Shown here: in pieces, positions 6,845 through 15,814 of the stretch
How the letters are laid out: each line of letters opens with the position of its first letter
How positions within the stretch are numbered: the first letter of the stretch is position 1
DNA from: an archaeon
GTDB taxonomy: Archaea; Asgardarchaeota; Hermodarchaeia; Hermodarchaeales; Hermodarchaeaceae
Direction of reading: 5' to 3'
Length of the DNA: 29,769 nt
NCBI GenBank assembly: GCA_016550485.1
Contig: JABXGV010000044.1
Span: 1-29,769 of the forward strand
Program-made: the position numbers and the translations under genes
Notes under the pieces: generated by a model
Databases searched by the model: none
The model's input: the letters and a program-made list of their open reading frames with translations, nothing else
Told to the model about the DNA's origin: nothing

Positions 6845-8209
6845 ATGTCCGTCGGATTCAGCATACTTGTCGTGCTCTTTGCTGCACTTGTAGTTTGTAC
6901 GGTATACGTCAGCGGCGTTATCTCGCGAATAACGCGAATACCACAACTGATTTTTTATCTCCTCGTTGGTTTAATAGTTGGGCCAGTTGGACTAGGGCTC
7001 GTGACCCTTCAGTTACTGGTATGGGACCCTGTTACCACGAGCTTCATCCTCACTCTTGAAGGGGAACTACTGAAGATAGTGGTGGGTCTTGCTGTTGCAA
7101 TCATTATCTTTGAGGGCGGGTACTCGTTTAATCTACGACGGTTTCGCCCGCTCCTAGGAGGCATTACACGGCTCTCCTTGATTGGCGGTATTATTACCTG
7201 GGTTCTGATGACTTTGCTCTTCCTTTATGTCGCCTATTTCCCGATTGGTGTGGCAATGCTTTGTGGCGTTCTCTGTGGAATCACAGGGCCCACGGTAATC
7301 CAGCCTATTGTCCAGCAGCTTGGTATCAAAGAGGAGGTAGGGGGTACCCTAGAAGGAGAGGGGCTTCTGAACGACGCGTTGAGTGTGATTATTGTTGCAG
7401 TGATTTTTGGCGCCATCCTCGAAGGAGGATTCGGGAGTATTATCGCTTTTCCCTTACAGGTTGCTTTCAATCTCGGCTTAGGCGTGCTTACTGGTCTAGC
7501 TGTTGGTGGATTAGGAATCCTCATCTCTCGGGCTATTGCGCCCACATTCACTAGGCGTTTTCAAAACCACTTCAACAGTGACATACTCGGACAGCTTTCC
7601 AGAGTTGGCGTATTGATTGCCGCGTTTCTTGCCTATGGGCTAGGTGAAGTCGTAGCGATAGAAGCGGGAATCGTATCTGCGCTCCTCGCGGGTATCTTGA
7701 TAGGTAACCGGCATGCCTTTGGTTCAACCAAAGAACACTCTGAAGTAGAGCCTAGCGTCCATTCGTTTCAAATGGATTTAACCAAAATCGCTATCGCTAC
7801 TGTCTTCATTCTTCTGGCGACAATGATATCTCTAGAAGCAATTACCAACATTCTTCTGGGCAATTACTTAATCTACGGGGTTCCACCCATACCCTTTGCT
7901 GGACTCATTCTCGTCGTAGCGCTCATTCTGGTGGTCCGTCCACTCTCAGTTCTAGTAGCTACGCTAGGCACTCAATTCACGCTGCGTGAACGACTCTTCA
8001 TGAGCTTCCTAGGTCCCCGGGGCATCGTCATTGCGTCAACAGGACTCTTCCTCACTATTGAGCTTCTCATCGATTTCAGCGCCCATGGACACCTCATTAT
8101 CCCAGGCCTTCTGCCTGGTTACATCTTCCTGATAGTGCTGACCACCGTGGTTCTGGAGGGCGGCTTAGCCCCGCTTACAGCCAGACTCTTCGGTGTTTCG
8201 AGGTCGTAG
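6845..8209 (+). CDS. CPA1-family Na+/H+ antiporter, tandem copy 1
   Basis: A 454-residue membrane protein with about 12 to 13 hydrophobic helices over its whole length. The features of the monovalent cation/proton antiporter-1 (NhaP-like) family are visible: a first-helix block ending in RIPQLIFYLLVGLIVGPVGL, LAVAIIIFEGGYSFNL, TGPTVIQPIV (residues 147-156), and the transport-site motif EGEGLLNDALS with N176-D177, the Asn-Asp pair typical of electroneutral antiporters. Near the end it has LFMSFLGPRGIVIAST, also family-typical. It exchanges Na+ (or K+) for H+. It begins two bases before the next copy ends its leader, so the pair is one transcript. Soluble regulatory domains such as TrkA-C are absent. 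Confidence 0.88.
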   Translation: MSVGFSILVVLFAALVVCTVYVSGVISRITRIPQLIFYLLVGLIVGPVGLGLVTLQLLVWDPVTTSFILTLEGELLKIVVGLAVAIIIFEGGYSFNLRRFRPLLGGITRLSLIGGIITWVLMTLLFLYVAYFPIGVAMLCGVLCGITGPTVIQPIVQQLGIKEEVGGTLEGEGLLNDALSVIIVAVIFGAILEGGFGSIIAFPLQVAFNLGLGVLTGLAVGGLGILISRAIAPTFTRRFQNHFNSDILGQLSRVGVLIAAFLAYGLGEVVAIEAGIVSALLAGILIGNRHAFGSTKEHSEVEPSVHSFQMDLTKIAIATVFILLATMISLEAITNILLGNYLIYGVPPIPFAGLILVVALILVVRPLSVLVATLGTQFTLRERLFMSFLGPRGIVIASTGLFLTIELLIDFSAHGHLIIPGLLPGYIFLIVLTTVVLEGGLAPLTARLFGVSRS

Positions 8210-8211
8210 TT

Positions 8212-9585
8212 TTGGCTTTGGATTTCGCGATTTTGGTCATTGTCTTTGCGGCAGTGATTGTAGCCATTGTATTCATTTCAGGTATTCTGTCGCAGCTGAC
8301 TAGGTTGCCTAGGCTTATCTTCTATCTTGTTGCTGGGCTTTTGATTGGTCCGATAGGGTTAGGGCTCATCACTCCTGGTCTTGTCTTAGCGTTGGAGGGT
8401 AGCTTGTTGAAGGCTGTAGTGGGTCTCGCAGTAGCGATTATTGTTTTTGAGGGCGGCTACACTTTCAATCGTTGCCTTCCCCACAAGAAGGCATGTACCA
8501 TGGTATCGTATCGTCTGGTTCTGTCCCGCCTTCTCCGCCTCTCCCTCATTGGCGGACTAATCACTGGTGTTTTGATGACACTTCTCTTTCACTTCGTCGT
8601 TTTACTGCCTATCGAGTATGCAGCTCTTTGCGGAGTTCTCTGCATAATCACTGGTCCTACGGTGATTAATCCCTGTGTCCGTCAGCTTCGAATTAAAGAG
8701 GAGGTTGGCGTTGCTCTTGAGGGGGAGGGGTTGTTGAACGATGCGGTGGGCGTGATTGTGGCTTCGGTCATTTTCGGGTGGATTCTGGCTGAAAGTCTTG
8801 GCGGCTTTATTGTGTTGCCGCTCCAGATTGGTCTCAATCTAGGATTGGGAGTGTTGGTTGGTTTGATGGTGGGTGGATTGGGGATTCTTGTTGCGCGTTT
8901 TATAGCTCCAAGGTTCTTGGAAAGGGCTGGACACAGGTGCGATGAAGCTAACAGGCTTCAGCTGACCAGGATTGGTACATTGATTGCAGCGTTTCTCGCC
9001 TATTCACTTGGTGAAATAGTGGCTCCAGAGGCAGGGATCGTATCAGTTCTCTTGGCAGGCATCCTCATTGGTAACCGTCACTACTTCGGCAGAGATTATG
9101 TGAATGATGTTGAGGGATTGAATGACCATCTGGAGGCAGGTGTGCACGCCTTCCAATCAGATCTCACGAGAATCGCAATAGCAGCTGTCTTTATTCTACT
9201 AACATCGATATTAACACTAGAACTCCTAGCTGATACCCTGATTTTTGCTCCTATTCCCTTCGCAGGATTAATTGTAGTAGGGGCTTTGATGTTGCTGGTT
9301 CGCCCAGTAGCCGTGTTGATTTCAACGATTCGTGCAGGCTTTACCCTCCGTGAACGGCTTTTCATGAGCTTCTTTGGTCCACGCGGTATAGTGATTGCGG
9401 CGACGGCCGTGTTTGTCTACATTGAACTGCTTTCGTACGGTATCGACATTCCGCTCATCCCTGGTTACATTTTCCTCATCGTCTTTGCTACTGTTGTGTT
9501 TCAGGCTGGGCTAGCACCCCTCCTAGCAAGACTCTTTGAGGTCACAACACCGAAAACTCAAAATGAGGGCGCACCTGATGCATAG
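8212..9585 (+). CDS. CPA1-family Na+/H+ antiporter, tandem copy 2
   Basis: A 457-residue paralogue of the preceding gene, similar along its whole length, with the same order of helices and the same N176-D177 pair in EGEGLLNDAVG, TGPTVINP, and SFFGPRGIVIAATAV near the end. It differs by lacking a roughly 12-residue loop after GLGLIT and by a hydrophilic insertion with two cysteines (CLPHKKACTM, residues 88-97) in the cytoplasmic loop after the third helix block. It starts at TTG 8212, two bases after the stop of copy 1. The two copies could act as a heterodimer, since CPA1 proteins are dimers; this is inference. Confidence 0.87.
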   Translation: MALDFAILVIVFAAVIVAIVFISGILSQLTRLPRLIFYLVAGLLIGPIGLGLITPGLVLALEGSLLKAVVGLAVAIIVFEGGYTFNRCLPHKKACTMVSYRLVLSRLLRLSLIGGLITGVLMTLLFHFVVLLPIEYAALCGVLCIITGPTVINPCVRQLRIKEEVGVALEGEGLLNDAVGVIVASVIFGWILAESLGGFIVLPLQIGLNLGLGVLVGLMVGGLGILVARFIAPRFLERAGHRCDEANRLQLTRIGTLIAAFLAYSLGEIVAPEAGIVSVLLAGILIGNRHYFGRDYVNDVEGLNDHLEAGVHAFQSDLTRIAIAAVFILLTSILTLELLADTLIFAPIPFAGLIVVGALMLLVRPVAVLISTIRAGFTLRERLFMSFFGPRGIVIAATAVFVYIELLSYGIDIPLIPGYIFLIVFATVVFQAGLAPLLARLFEVTTPKTQNEGAPDA

Positions 9586-9606
9586 CAGGAATTTGAGGTT
9601 GTAACT

Positions 9607-10428
9607 GTGTCATCGCTAAAACAAGGACGCGGAGCCCCCGTACTATTAGTGAAAGGGCGAACCCTTCCCGAGGTCTGGGAAGAAGCTGTAATCCTATTGT
9701 CAGAGAAAGGCATCAGTATTGCCACAGAGTATAACCCAGATGAACAGAGCATCGACGCTGTGATGGTAATGGTAGTGGAGGAGCCGCTCGCTGAGCCACG
9801 TGTCCATTGCGGTGCAACCGTGGGCAGCCTAGCCTTCTACGACGAGTATGTAGCTGAAGTCCTTGACGGCTTAAACAACATAGAAGTCTATGAGGGAAAG
9901 CTCAGCTACACCTATCACCAGCGCCTCTTTGACTACACAGCAGAAGATGCATTCAACCGCGCTGAACTAAAAGGCACAGGCATTGACCAGCTAGAATATG
10001 TAATTGAGAAGCTGGCAGCGGCGCCCTATAGCCGACGCGCTCAAGCCATCACATGGAACCCCTATTATGATCCTGCCCGTGATGACTCGCCATGCCTCCA
10101 GCGACTCTGGTTCCGCATCTATCAGGAGAATAATGACCGCTTCTTAGCGATGCATTCCCACTGGCGTTCCAGGGACGCCCTCCACGCCGCATTCCTGAAC
10201 ATGTATGCACTGACCCTTCTACAAAAGAGAGTTGCAGAGCACATTAGTGAGAAGCTAGGTAAGGAGGTTAAAGTTGGCCAGTATGTTGACGTTTCTGACA
10301 GCTTCCACGTGTATGGACGTGCACAAGACAGTCTAGACCGTTTCCTCAAAACGGCACGAAACCTACCATCAGACCAAAAACAATGGACCACAGAACAGCT
10401 CCGGGAATTAATTAAACAAACCACCTAG
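9607..10428 (+). CDS. thyA: Thymidylate synthase, archaeal ThyA type
   Basis: Makes dTMP from dUMP with a methylene carrier (methylene-tetrahydromethanopterin is likely here, given mch and ftr). In 273 residues the ThyA catalytic core is clear: R143-R144 in SRRAQAITWNP, the nucleophile C163 in DSPCLQRLWFRI, HWRSRDA (185-191) and DVSDSFHVYGR (229-239), where the Asn of the usual pattern is replaced by Asp-Ser in the archaeal manner. The distant archaeal subgroup also includes dCMP hydroxymethylases. The start is GTG 9607, 21 bases after the antiporter. No FAD-type ThyX gene is visible. Confidence 0.85.
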   Translation: MSSLKQGRGAPVLLVKGRTLPEVWEEAVILLSEKGISIATEYNPDEQSIDAVMVMVVEEPLAEPRVHCGATVGSLAFYDEYVAEVLDGLNNIEVYEGKLSYTYHQRLFDYTAEDAFNRAELKGTGIDQLEYVIEKLAAAPYSRRAQAITWNPYYDPARDDSPCLQRLWFRIYQENNDRFLAMHSHWRSRDALHAAFLNMYALTLLQKRVAEHISEKLGKEVKVGQYVDVSDSFHVYGRAQDSLDRFLKTARNLPSDQKQWTTEQLRELIKQTT

Positions 10429-10527
10429 CAGGAAAGGTGCTACGCAGAAAGTGTTGAATATTACTTATCCAAGGCTCTGTCTCAGTTTAAAGCTCAAAAA
10501 TCCTATTAACTTCATGGCGGTGCGGAT

Positions 10528-11904
10528 TTGACTAAACAGTCGAAGGGCGCTAGACCCGGAAAACGGGTCAAGATAGTGAAAAAGGTCCGCAAAGTCGCAC
10601 CCTACTTTGGTCCTGTGGTGGATGGCGTAGAAGCCGCCCGGGACCTGGACCCAACCATGCAAGTGCTTTCCCCCCAGCCTAGCCGCACTCGTTGCCTTGT
10701 CTGCAAGGGAGGAAAGATGCTTTGCGGGAAAACCTCATGCCCACTCCTCACCCGCCTCTACTCCATCTTACGAGTAAAACCGCTTTTTGACAAGATGGAC
10801 CTAGAGGGGGCTTCACCTCCTGGTGTCTTTGTTGGGAGATTCGGATACCCAAAGGTCTACGCGGGGCCTCTTGTGCCACCAGTGTTCGGGGATACCTCGG
10901 TTTATGATGCCCCGGAGGACTGGATGCACCGCCCTTTACAGGAACTTTTGCAATATCGCTTCTCCCTTGTTCGTGGAAAAACTCTAGTTAAAGTAACCGA
11001 GCCAGATAGGGCCGGGCGGATGATTGAAACTACCAGGGATATGACGCTATCCTCAGGACCTGTTGAGACAGAGGTGAAATTCCGAAAGAAGCCCCAGAGA
11101 CCATTACGGTTAGATGCTGGTGTCCAACCGATGGGGCCTTCTGCGATCTTGGACGAATTTCACTTGGGCTCGATGCATGGGCACCACCATCTAGAGCGCG
11201 CATACGAAGACCGGGACTTAAAGGCAGCCCCAGCTATTGTGGACCTGTACGATAATAGAGGCGTGACATTAACTAAGATTACGAGAGCCTTTAGTATGGG
11301 CTGCTTCGGAATTGGTGAAAACCGTAGAATGGTACCCACTCGATGGAGCATAACTGCTGTGGACAGCACTATGGGCAGGTATTATCGCACAAAGGTAAAA
11401 CAAAACCCCTACATCAATGAGTACCGCGTATACGAATGTGAATTCCTTGGTGACCACTTCAAGATACTGATGAGCCCTGCTGAGTGGAATTACGAACTCG
11501 TGGAGGCATGGTACCCAGGTACTGCCTGGAATCCCTCTGGACAGCATGTGGGAATTTGTAGTGACTGGGAATCCTATCAGGGACGGAGTGGGTATGCCTC
11601 CATCGGAGGCTGCTACTATGCTGCACGCGCAATGGTGACTGAACACCTAGTAAAGGAAGGGCGGCAGGCCTCGGTAGTGATTCTCAGAGAATCTCGTCCA
11701 AGTGCACCAATGCCCCTCGGCGTCTGGAAAGTACGCGAATGTGTAAGAGAAGCCTTACGCCAGCCCTACATTCGCTTCGACACGATGCAAGAAGCGCTAA
11801 AGTACATGATGGCTGGTTTTCGCATCGATTTACACACGTGGATTGAAGGAGGCAGCTTACTCGCATATCAGCTGTATCAGCGCCGGTTAGCAGACTTCAC
11901 CTAG
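10528..11904 (+). CDS. nreA: DNA repair protein NreA
   Basis: A 458-residue archaeal Nre protein that works with PCNA in the repair of alkylated or cross-linked DNA (known from Haloferax). The N-terminus is basic, followed by a putative zinc site C56-x2-C59-x6-C66-x4-C71. Then come the conserved stretches SPPGVFVGRFGYPKVYAGPL, DAPEDWMHRPLQEL, GPSAILDEFHLGS, KITRAFSMGCFGIGENRRMV, PTRWSITAVDS and the C-terminal WKVRECVREAL. The last residues, QRRLADFT (451-458), match a PCNA-interacting peptide (Q-x2-h-x2-F). TTG 10528 is the start, preceded by GGCGGTGCGG. Confidence 0.9.
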   Translation: MTKQSKGARPGKRVKIVKKVRKVAPYFGPVVDGVEAARDLDPTMQVLSPQPSRTRCLVCKGGKMLCGKTSCPLLTRLYSILRVKPLFDKMDLEGASPPGVFVGRFGYPKVYAGPLVPPVFGDTSVYDAPEDWMHRPLQELLQYRFSLVRGKTLVKVTEPDRAGRMIETTRDMTLSSGPVETEVKFRKKPQRPLRLDAGVQPMGPSAILDEFHLGSMHGHHHLERAYEDRDLKAAPAIVDLYDNRGVTLTKITRAFSMGCFGIGENRRMVPTRWSITAVDSTMGRYYRTKVKQNPYINEYRVYECEFLGDHFKILMSPAEWNYELVEAWYPGTAWNPSGQHVGICSDWESYQGRSGYASIGGCYYAARAMVTEHLVKEGRQASVVILRESRPSAPMPLGVWKVRECVREALRQPYIRFDTMQEALKYMMAGFRIDLHTWIEGGSLLAYQLYQRRLADFT

Positions 11905-11929
11905 ACACCCAGTTTCTTGTTATTTGCAG

Positions 11930-12505
11930 TTAGATTATGCCAAGGAGCACTAGTGCGCCCGTGATGATGAATGCGGCTCCAGCGATGTAGGCTGTTGTTT
12001 TTGTGCCAAAGAAATGACGGGCACGATCCCCTATCAAGACTCCAATGCCGTTGACTAGTGCTAGCGCAGCAAAACCTGCAATGAAAACAGCCCATAACAC
12101 ACCAGTTGTGGCGGCTGTGAGGATGACGACGAGTTGAGTTTTATCACCAAGTTCTGCGAGGAAGAGCAGAAGAAAGGCACGCGCCCAAACATACTTTCCC
12201 TCCAAGGAGGAATCCTCTTGCTCCTCTTTTTCTTCAGCCCACGCTGCGATGATGACGTAACAACCAATTACTACGAAGGCAACACCTGAAATTAACCTGA
12301 TGAATGGAAGGGGTATGAAATAAGCGATTACAGCTCCAGCGATTGCACCCAAGGCTGTGACGCAGAGCAAACCTCCTAAAACGCCAAGATACACTTGGCC
12401 AGGCTTACCTGTCTTTGCGACCAGAGCGAAGGTAACAAGCTGCGTTTTATCCGCTAGCTCTGCAAGGAACACCATCAGAAAGACACTGGCAAAGACATCT
12501 AGCAT
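11930..12505 (-). CDS. GDT1/TMEM165 (UPF0016) family divalent cation transporter
   Basis: A 191-residue membrane protein with six predicted helices in two inverted repeats of three. Each repeat carries the signature E-x-[AG]-D-K-[TS]: ELADKTQ (E16-D19) and ELGDKTQ (E118-D121). Members export Mn2+ or Ca2+ in exchange for H+. A charged loop EEKEEQEDSSLEGK separates the halves. I chose ATG 12505 because the first helix begins there; upstream GTG starts at 12517 or 12538 would add up to 11 residues. It is convergent with nreA and next to a ferritin-like gene on the same strand, an association suggesting metal handling. Confidence 0.88.
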   Translation of the reverse strand: MLDVFASVFLMVFLAELADKTQLVTFALVAKTGKPGQVYLGVLGGLLCVTALGAIAGAVIAYFIPLPFIRLISGVAFVVIGCYVIIAAWAEEKEEQEDSSLEGKYVWARAFLLLFLAELGDKTQLVVILTAATTGVLWAVFIAGFAALALVNGIGVLIGDRARHFFGTKTTAYIAGAAFIITGALVLLGII

Positions 12506-12592
12506 AGCAAAGTTCACGCTCAGAGAGCCTCGATGCACTTGTTATAGACTTGTTCCCTCATTTAGTTTTGAAGACAATGAGTAAGTGCAGAG

Positions 12593-13072
12593 TTATCCTC
12601 CTGGCGCGCCATGGAAGGGCACGTCCTTCCAGGTCAGGTCCCAGAGGTCTTCTTCAGTGAGCGTCTCCTTCTCAATCACTAGATGAAAGATTTGCTGAAG
12701 GAGCTGGTGATGACGGCGTTCATCCTCTAGGATAGACTGAAGAATCTGCTTGACGGTTGGATCGGTGGTCTTTGGAAGTATATCACGATAGGTTTCGATG
12801 GCTTGAGCTTCAAGTTCGATGTGCTTACTTATATTCTCACCAAGCTCATCTCGTTTTTCCTGCGAGATAAAGGGTGTCTGGGATTTGACATGAGCAATTA
12901 ACGCGTTAAGTAGGAGAGCGTGCTTGCTCGAGTCAAGGGCAATGCCTTCAATTAAGTACCGAACAAGCTTGTTCTTCGCGTTCTTCACACTGGCTTTTGC
13001 GGCACGGATAATACGCTTCTCTAGCTGTACTTGTTCTTTAAGGAACTTTGAAAGTTGCTTTTCCGTGAACAT
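12593..13072 (-). CDS. Ferritin-like diiron-domain protein
   Basis: A 159-residue, almost entirely helical protein. Candidate diiron ligands follow the ferritin/rubrerythrin arrangement: E18 in helix 1, D47-SSKH51 in helix 2, E88 and E93 in helix 3 (ELEAQAIETYRD) and E118-RRH121 in helix 4 (EDERRHHQ). No rubredoxin domain follows; instead there is a short acidic tail. It may store iron, detoxify peroxide or act as an oxidase, and the data do not choose between these. AGGTGA eight bases upstream supports ATG 13072 over the longer reading from 13105. Its neighbour on the same strand is a GDT1-type Mn/Ca transporter. Confidence 0.75.
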   Translation of the reverse strand: MFTEKQLSKFLKEQVQLEKRIIRAAKASVKNAKNKLVRYLIEGIALDSSKHALLLNALIAHVKSQTPFISQEKRDELGENISKHIELEAQAIETYRDILPKTTDPTVKQILQSILEDERRHHQLLQQIFHLVIEKETLTEEDLWDLTWKDVPFHGAPGG

Positions 13073-13185
13073 AGGAGTCACCTGCGAATACAATAGCACT
13101 ATCACCTTTTCTTTGTTGTCACAGAAGAAAAATCATAAACGCGACAGGTTTATGTCACTAGGAAAGTGAGTAGTAGATACGGATT

Positions 13186-14037
13186 TTGCGAGTTAGAGGT
13201 CCTGTGCCAAAAGGTGATTTTCGCGTTCGAGAAGTGATGGCGAAGAGCGTTCTGAACCCCAGCAGAATAGGGGGGGTAGCCTATGCTATCAATCCCTATG
13301 TTGGCTGCCAGCATGCTTGTAGTTATTGCTATGCGAGGTTTATGTCCCGTTACACTGGACACCAAGGTGAACGATGGGGTTCCTTTGTGGATATCAAGGT
13401 AAACGCTGCTCGGGTATTACAGCAACAGCTGCGGCGACGTCGGAACCCAGTCCGGGGTTCTGTGTTATTCTCTAGCGTGACGGATGCCTACCAGCCGTTA
13501 GAGCGTCGATATAAGGTCACCCGGAACTGCCTAGAATTGTTACGGAATCACGGGGTGCCAGTGTCGGTGTTGACCAAGTCGGATTTAGTGCTGCGTGATC
13601 TAGATTTGCTAGGCGAGATACCGGATACCGAAGTGGGAATGACAGTCATTACCCTTGACGAAAAGGTACGCCGGGTCTTTGAAGCAGGAGCCCCACCAGC
13701 AGAGAGGCGGGTGGCTGCCCTAACAGAGTGTGCTTCACAGGGAATCCAAACCTACGCTTTTGTTGGACCTATCATTCCCTATCTGAGTACACCATCTCTA
13801 GAAGATTTGATTAGCCAACTAGCAGAAAGTGGAGTCTCCTACCTATTCTTCGACCGGCTCAACATCAAGTACGGTAACCGCCTGATAATCGAGGAGGCAC
13901 TTCGTACGGCTTTTCCCAAGCAGTCTCACGATATCTTGGCTGCCCTCCAACAGACTAGCTTGTATTACCCGCAACTTCGTACTGAACTAGAAGTGATAGT
14001 GAGACATCACCATCTTGATGCTGACTTCCTCTTCTAG
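13186..14037 (+). CDS. SPL-like radical SAM protein (COG1533 type)
   Basis: A 283-residue radical SAM enzyme with the classic CX3CX2C motif C41-QHA-C45-SY-C48-YA, preceded by AINPYVGC as in spore photoproduct lyase-like proteins. Other family-like regions are GSVLFSSVTDAYQPLERRYKVTR, VLTKSDLVLRDLDLL, VGMTVITLDEKVRRVFEAGAPP and FVGPIIPYLS. Relatives include the SplB lesion repair enzymes and many of unknown role; the partner SplB-specific features cannot be judged here. The proximity of nreA hints at DNA repair, but this is weak evidence. The start is TTG 13186; a weaker Shine-Dalgarno precedes it, and GTG 13204 is an alternative. Confidence 0.85.
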   Translation: MRVRGPVPKGDFRVREVMAKSVLNPSRIGGVAYAINPYVGCQHACSYCYARFMSRYTGHQGERWGSFVDIKVNAARVLQQQLRRRRNPVRGSVLFSSVTDAYQPLERRYKVTRNCLELLRNHGVPVSVLTKSDLVLRDLDLLGEIPDTEVGMTVITLDEKVRRVFEAGAPPAERRVAALTECASQGIQTYAFVGPIIPYLSTPSLEDLISQLAESGVSYLFFDRLNIKYGNRLIIEEALRTAFPKQSHDILAALQQTSLYYPQLRTELEVIVRHHHLDADFLF

Positions 14038-14182
14038 CTGACAGGCTCCTGTCATAGTCATTTGTAATAACTCACCGAGTATACTCCACCCCGAAACGCC
14101 GCTTAATACTTGGTTGAGATTTAATCTACTGGCCTATCATCGCGTTTGAGTTTTTCGCAAAACCATGAACTTGTTGGAATAA

Positions 14183-14217
14183 ATACCGTACAGTATCTCT
14201 AAAACTTAATATATCTA
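14183..14217 (+). promoter_or_regulatory. Promoter of the FG-GAP surface protein with a near-palindrome
   Basis: ATACCGTACAGTAT (14183-14196) is a 14-base palindrome with one mismatched pair. About ten bases later is the TATA-like CTTAATATATC (14205-14215), some 60 bases before the ATG of the surface protein. The palindrome could be a regulator site just upstream of the core promoter. Confidence 0.4.
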
Positions 14218-14274
14218 GCAACAGCCAGACCTGAATTAGGGTAATCATTGTATTAGTGGAGGACGACAAGGACA

Positions 14275-15777
14275 ATGACCCGACGGATTCACGTAGTTGT
14301 ATTGATAGTCTATCTGATGTCTAGCTGTTTCATCACTACGGGAATAGCTTTTACTGCTTCACAGACAGAAAAGAGCCTATTTCCTGAGATTCTCTGGAGC
14401 TATGACTTGGAGTCGAATAGCTATGGTGGCGCCGCAGTCGGAGATATTGACAGAGACGGAAAAAACGAAGTGGTGTTCGGTACCTACATGGGCGATGAGC
14501 ACCTATATGCGCTAAATGCAGAAGACGGGAGCCTGTTGTGGCGGTTCTGGGCTGGACCTGGACCTTTGGACGCCTCGGTCAAACTTCTAGATGTTACAGG
14601 AGATGAAAATGTCGATGTCGTGTTCGCCACCTCCGGAACATACGAATCAGGTGCGGGCGTCATGCATGTGCTAGAGGGTAGTAGTGGGAGTGTGATTTGG
14701 GAATACGATCCCGGCAGGTGTACAGATTCTCCTCCAGCGGTTGCAGATGTGGATAATGACGGTTTACCTGAGATTCTCTACGGCACCTTTAGAGGCAGCA
14801 CTGATGGTGGATACGTCCATGTCCTCAACGGCGAGACGGGCAGCTTATATCAGAGAATAGGACCTTTTGAGGGATACATCCAATCAGGTCCAGCTATTCT
14901 TGACCTTGATGCTGATGGACAACTCGATATCGTTATTGCAATGTTCGTTGGCGATAACAGAATTTATGCTATCAATGGTAGCGATTTCTCCACCATGTGG
15001 ACCTTTCAGGCAGGTGACGGGATGTACCATGGATGTTCCTTTGCGGACATCGACGAAGATGGTGCACCCGAGATTATAATGGGCTGCTATGACAGATACG
15101 TCTATGCAATTAATGGCGAAGATGGTAGTCTACTCTGGCAGTACCTAGGTAGCTCCGCATTCTTCATCACATCAATCGCAGATGTGAACAATGACGGGCA
15201 CTACGAGGTAATTGCGTCAGGAAGTACATCCCTAATTGCCCTCACCCACACGGGTACACGGTTATGGGAAGTGGCTATAGCAAGTTCGTTTCGTGGTGCC
15301 AGCATAGCTGACATCAACGGTGACGGTGAGTTAGATGTTGTATATGGGGACTCCAGTGGTATCCTAGAGGCCCTTGAAGGGAGTACTGGCTCAGTCATCT
15401 GGACCTTTAATGCTGCAGCTGACTACGGACAACCCTTGTTTGACATAGATCACGGCCCAGTCATTGCGGATTTGGATGGGAACGGCGAACTGGATATCTT
15501 CTTTGTTGGAGGCCGGGGCTACTCAACAGACCCTGAAAACAACTACGGGCGGGCCTACGCATTAAGAGCGGGTGTTGGGAACAGTGATGGATGGTACATG
15601 TTCCGCCACGACTATGTCAACAGCTGCTGCTTTGATACTCCCCTCGCAGGGTTACCGACAACCAATACACCCGAACCGATTCCCGGGTTCCCATGGCAAG
15701 TAATTCTCCCTACGCTCATAACAGTACTAGCGGCTGGTCTCGTACGACGACGAAAAACAGGAAAAGGATACTCCTAG
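14275..15777 (+). CDS. Secreted FG-GAP/VCBS-repeat protein with C-terminal membrane anchor
   Basis: A 500-residue exported protein. The signal peptide is residues 1 to about 27 (MTRR then a hydrophobic core). The body is a series of eight calcium-binding-like FG-GAP repeats, each with D-[IVL]-[DTN]-x-[DG]-x-x-x-[EVD], for example DIDRDGKNEVV, DVDNDGLPEIL, DLDADGQLDIV, DIDEDGAPEII, DVNNDGHYEVI, DINGDGELDVV and DLDGNGELDIF. These fold into beta-propellers used for adhesion or binding. Near the end, IPGFPW (about 465-470) starts a hydrophobic helix, followed by RRRK, the layout of a PGF-type sorting signal. A good ribosome site (GGAGG) lies eleven bases before ATG 14275. It is probably anchored on the cell surface. 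Confidence 0.85.
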   Translation: MTRRIHVVVLIVYLMSSCFITTGIAFTASQTEKSLFPEILWSYDLESNSYGGAAVGDIDRDGKNEVVFGTYMGDEHLYALNAEDGSLLWRFWAGPGPLDASVKLLDVTGDENVDVVFATSGTYESGAGVMHVLEGSSGSVIWEYDPGRCTDSPPAVADVDNDGLPEILYGTFRGSTDGGYVHVLNGETGSLYQRIGPFEGYIQSGPAILDLDADGQLDIVIAMFVGDNRIYAINGSDFSTMWTFQAGDGMYHGCSFADIDEDGAPEIIMGCYDRYVYAINGEDGSLLWQYLGSSAFFITSIADVNNDGHYEVIASGSTSLIALTHTGTRLWEVAIASSFRGASIADINGDGELDVVYGDSSGILEALEGSTGSVIWTFNAAADYGQPLFDIDHGPVIADLDGNGELDIFFVGGRGYSTDPENNYGRAYALRAGVGNSDGWYMFRHDYVNSCCFDTPLAGLPTTNTPEPIPGFPWQVILPTLITVLAAGLVRRRKTGKGYS

Positions 15778-15814
15778 CGGTTAATCAGAGCGACGCGTCG
15801 AGTTTCATTTCATT

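Noticed and set aside
14038..14274. Possible tRNA or small RNA gene in the gap before the surface protein
   Set aside because: No cloverleaf or TTC-loop sequence could be found; AT-rich promoter-like elements explain the gap.
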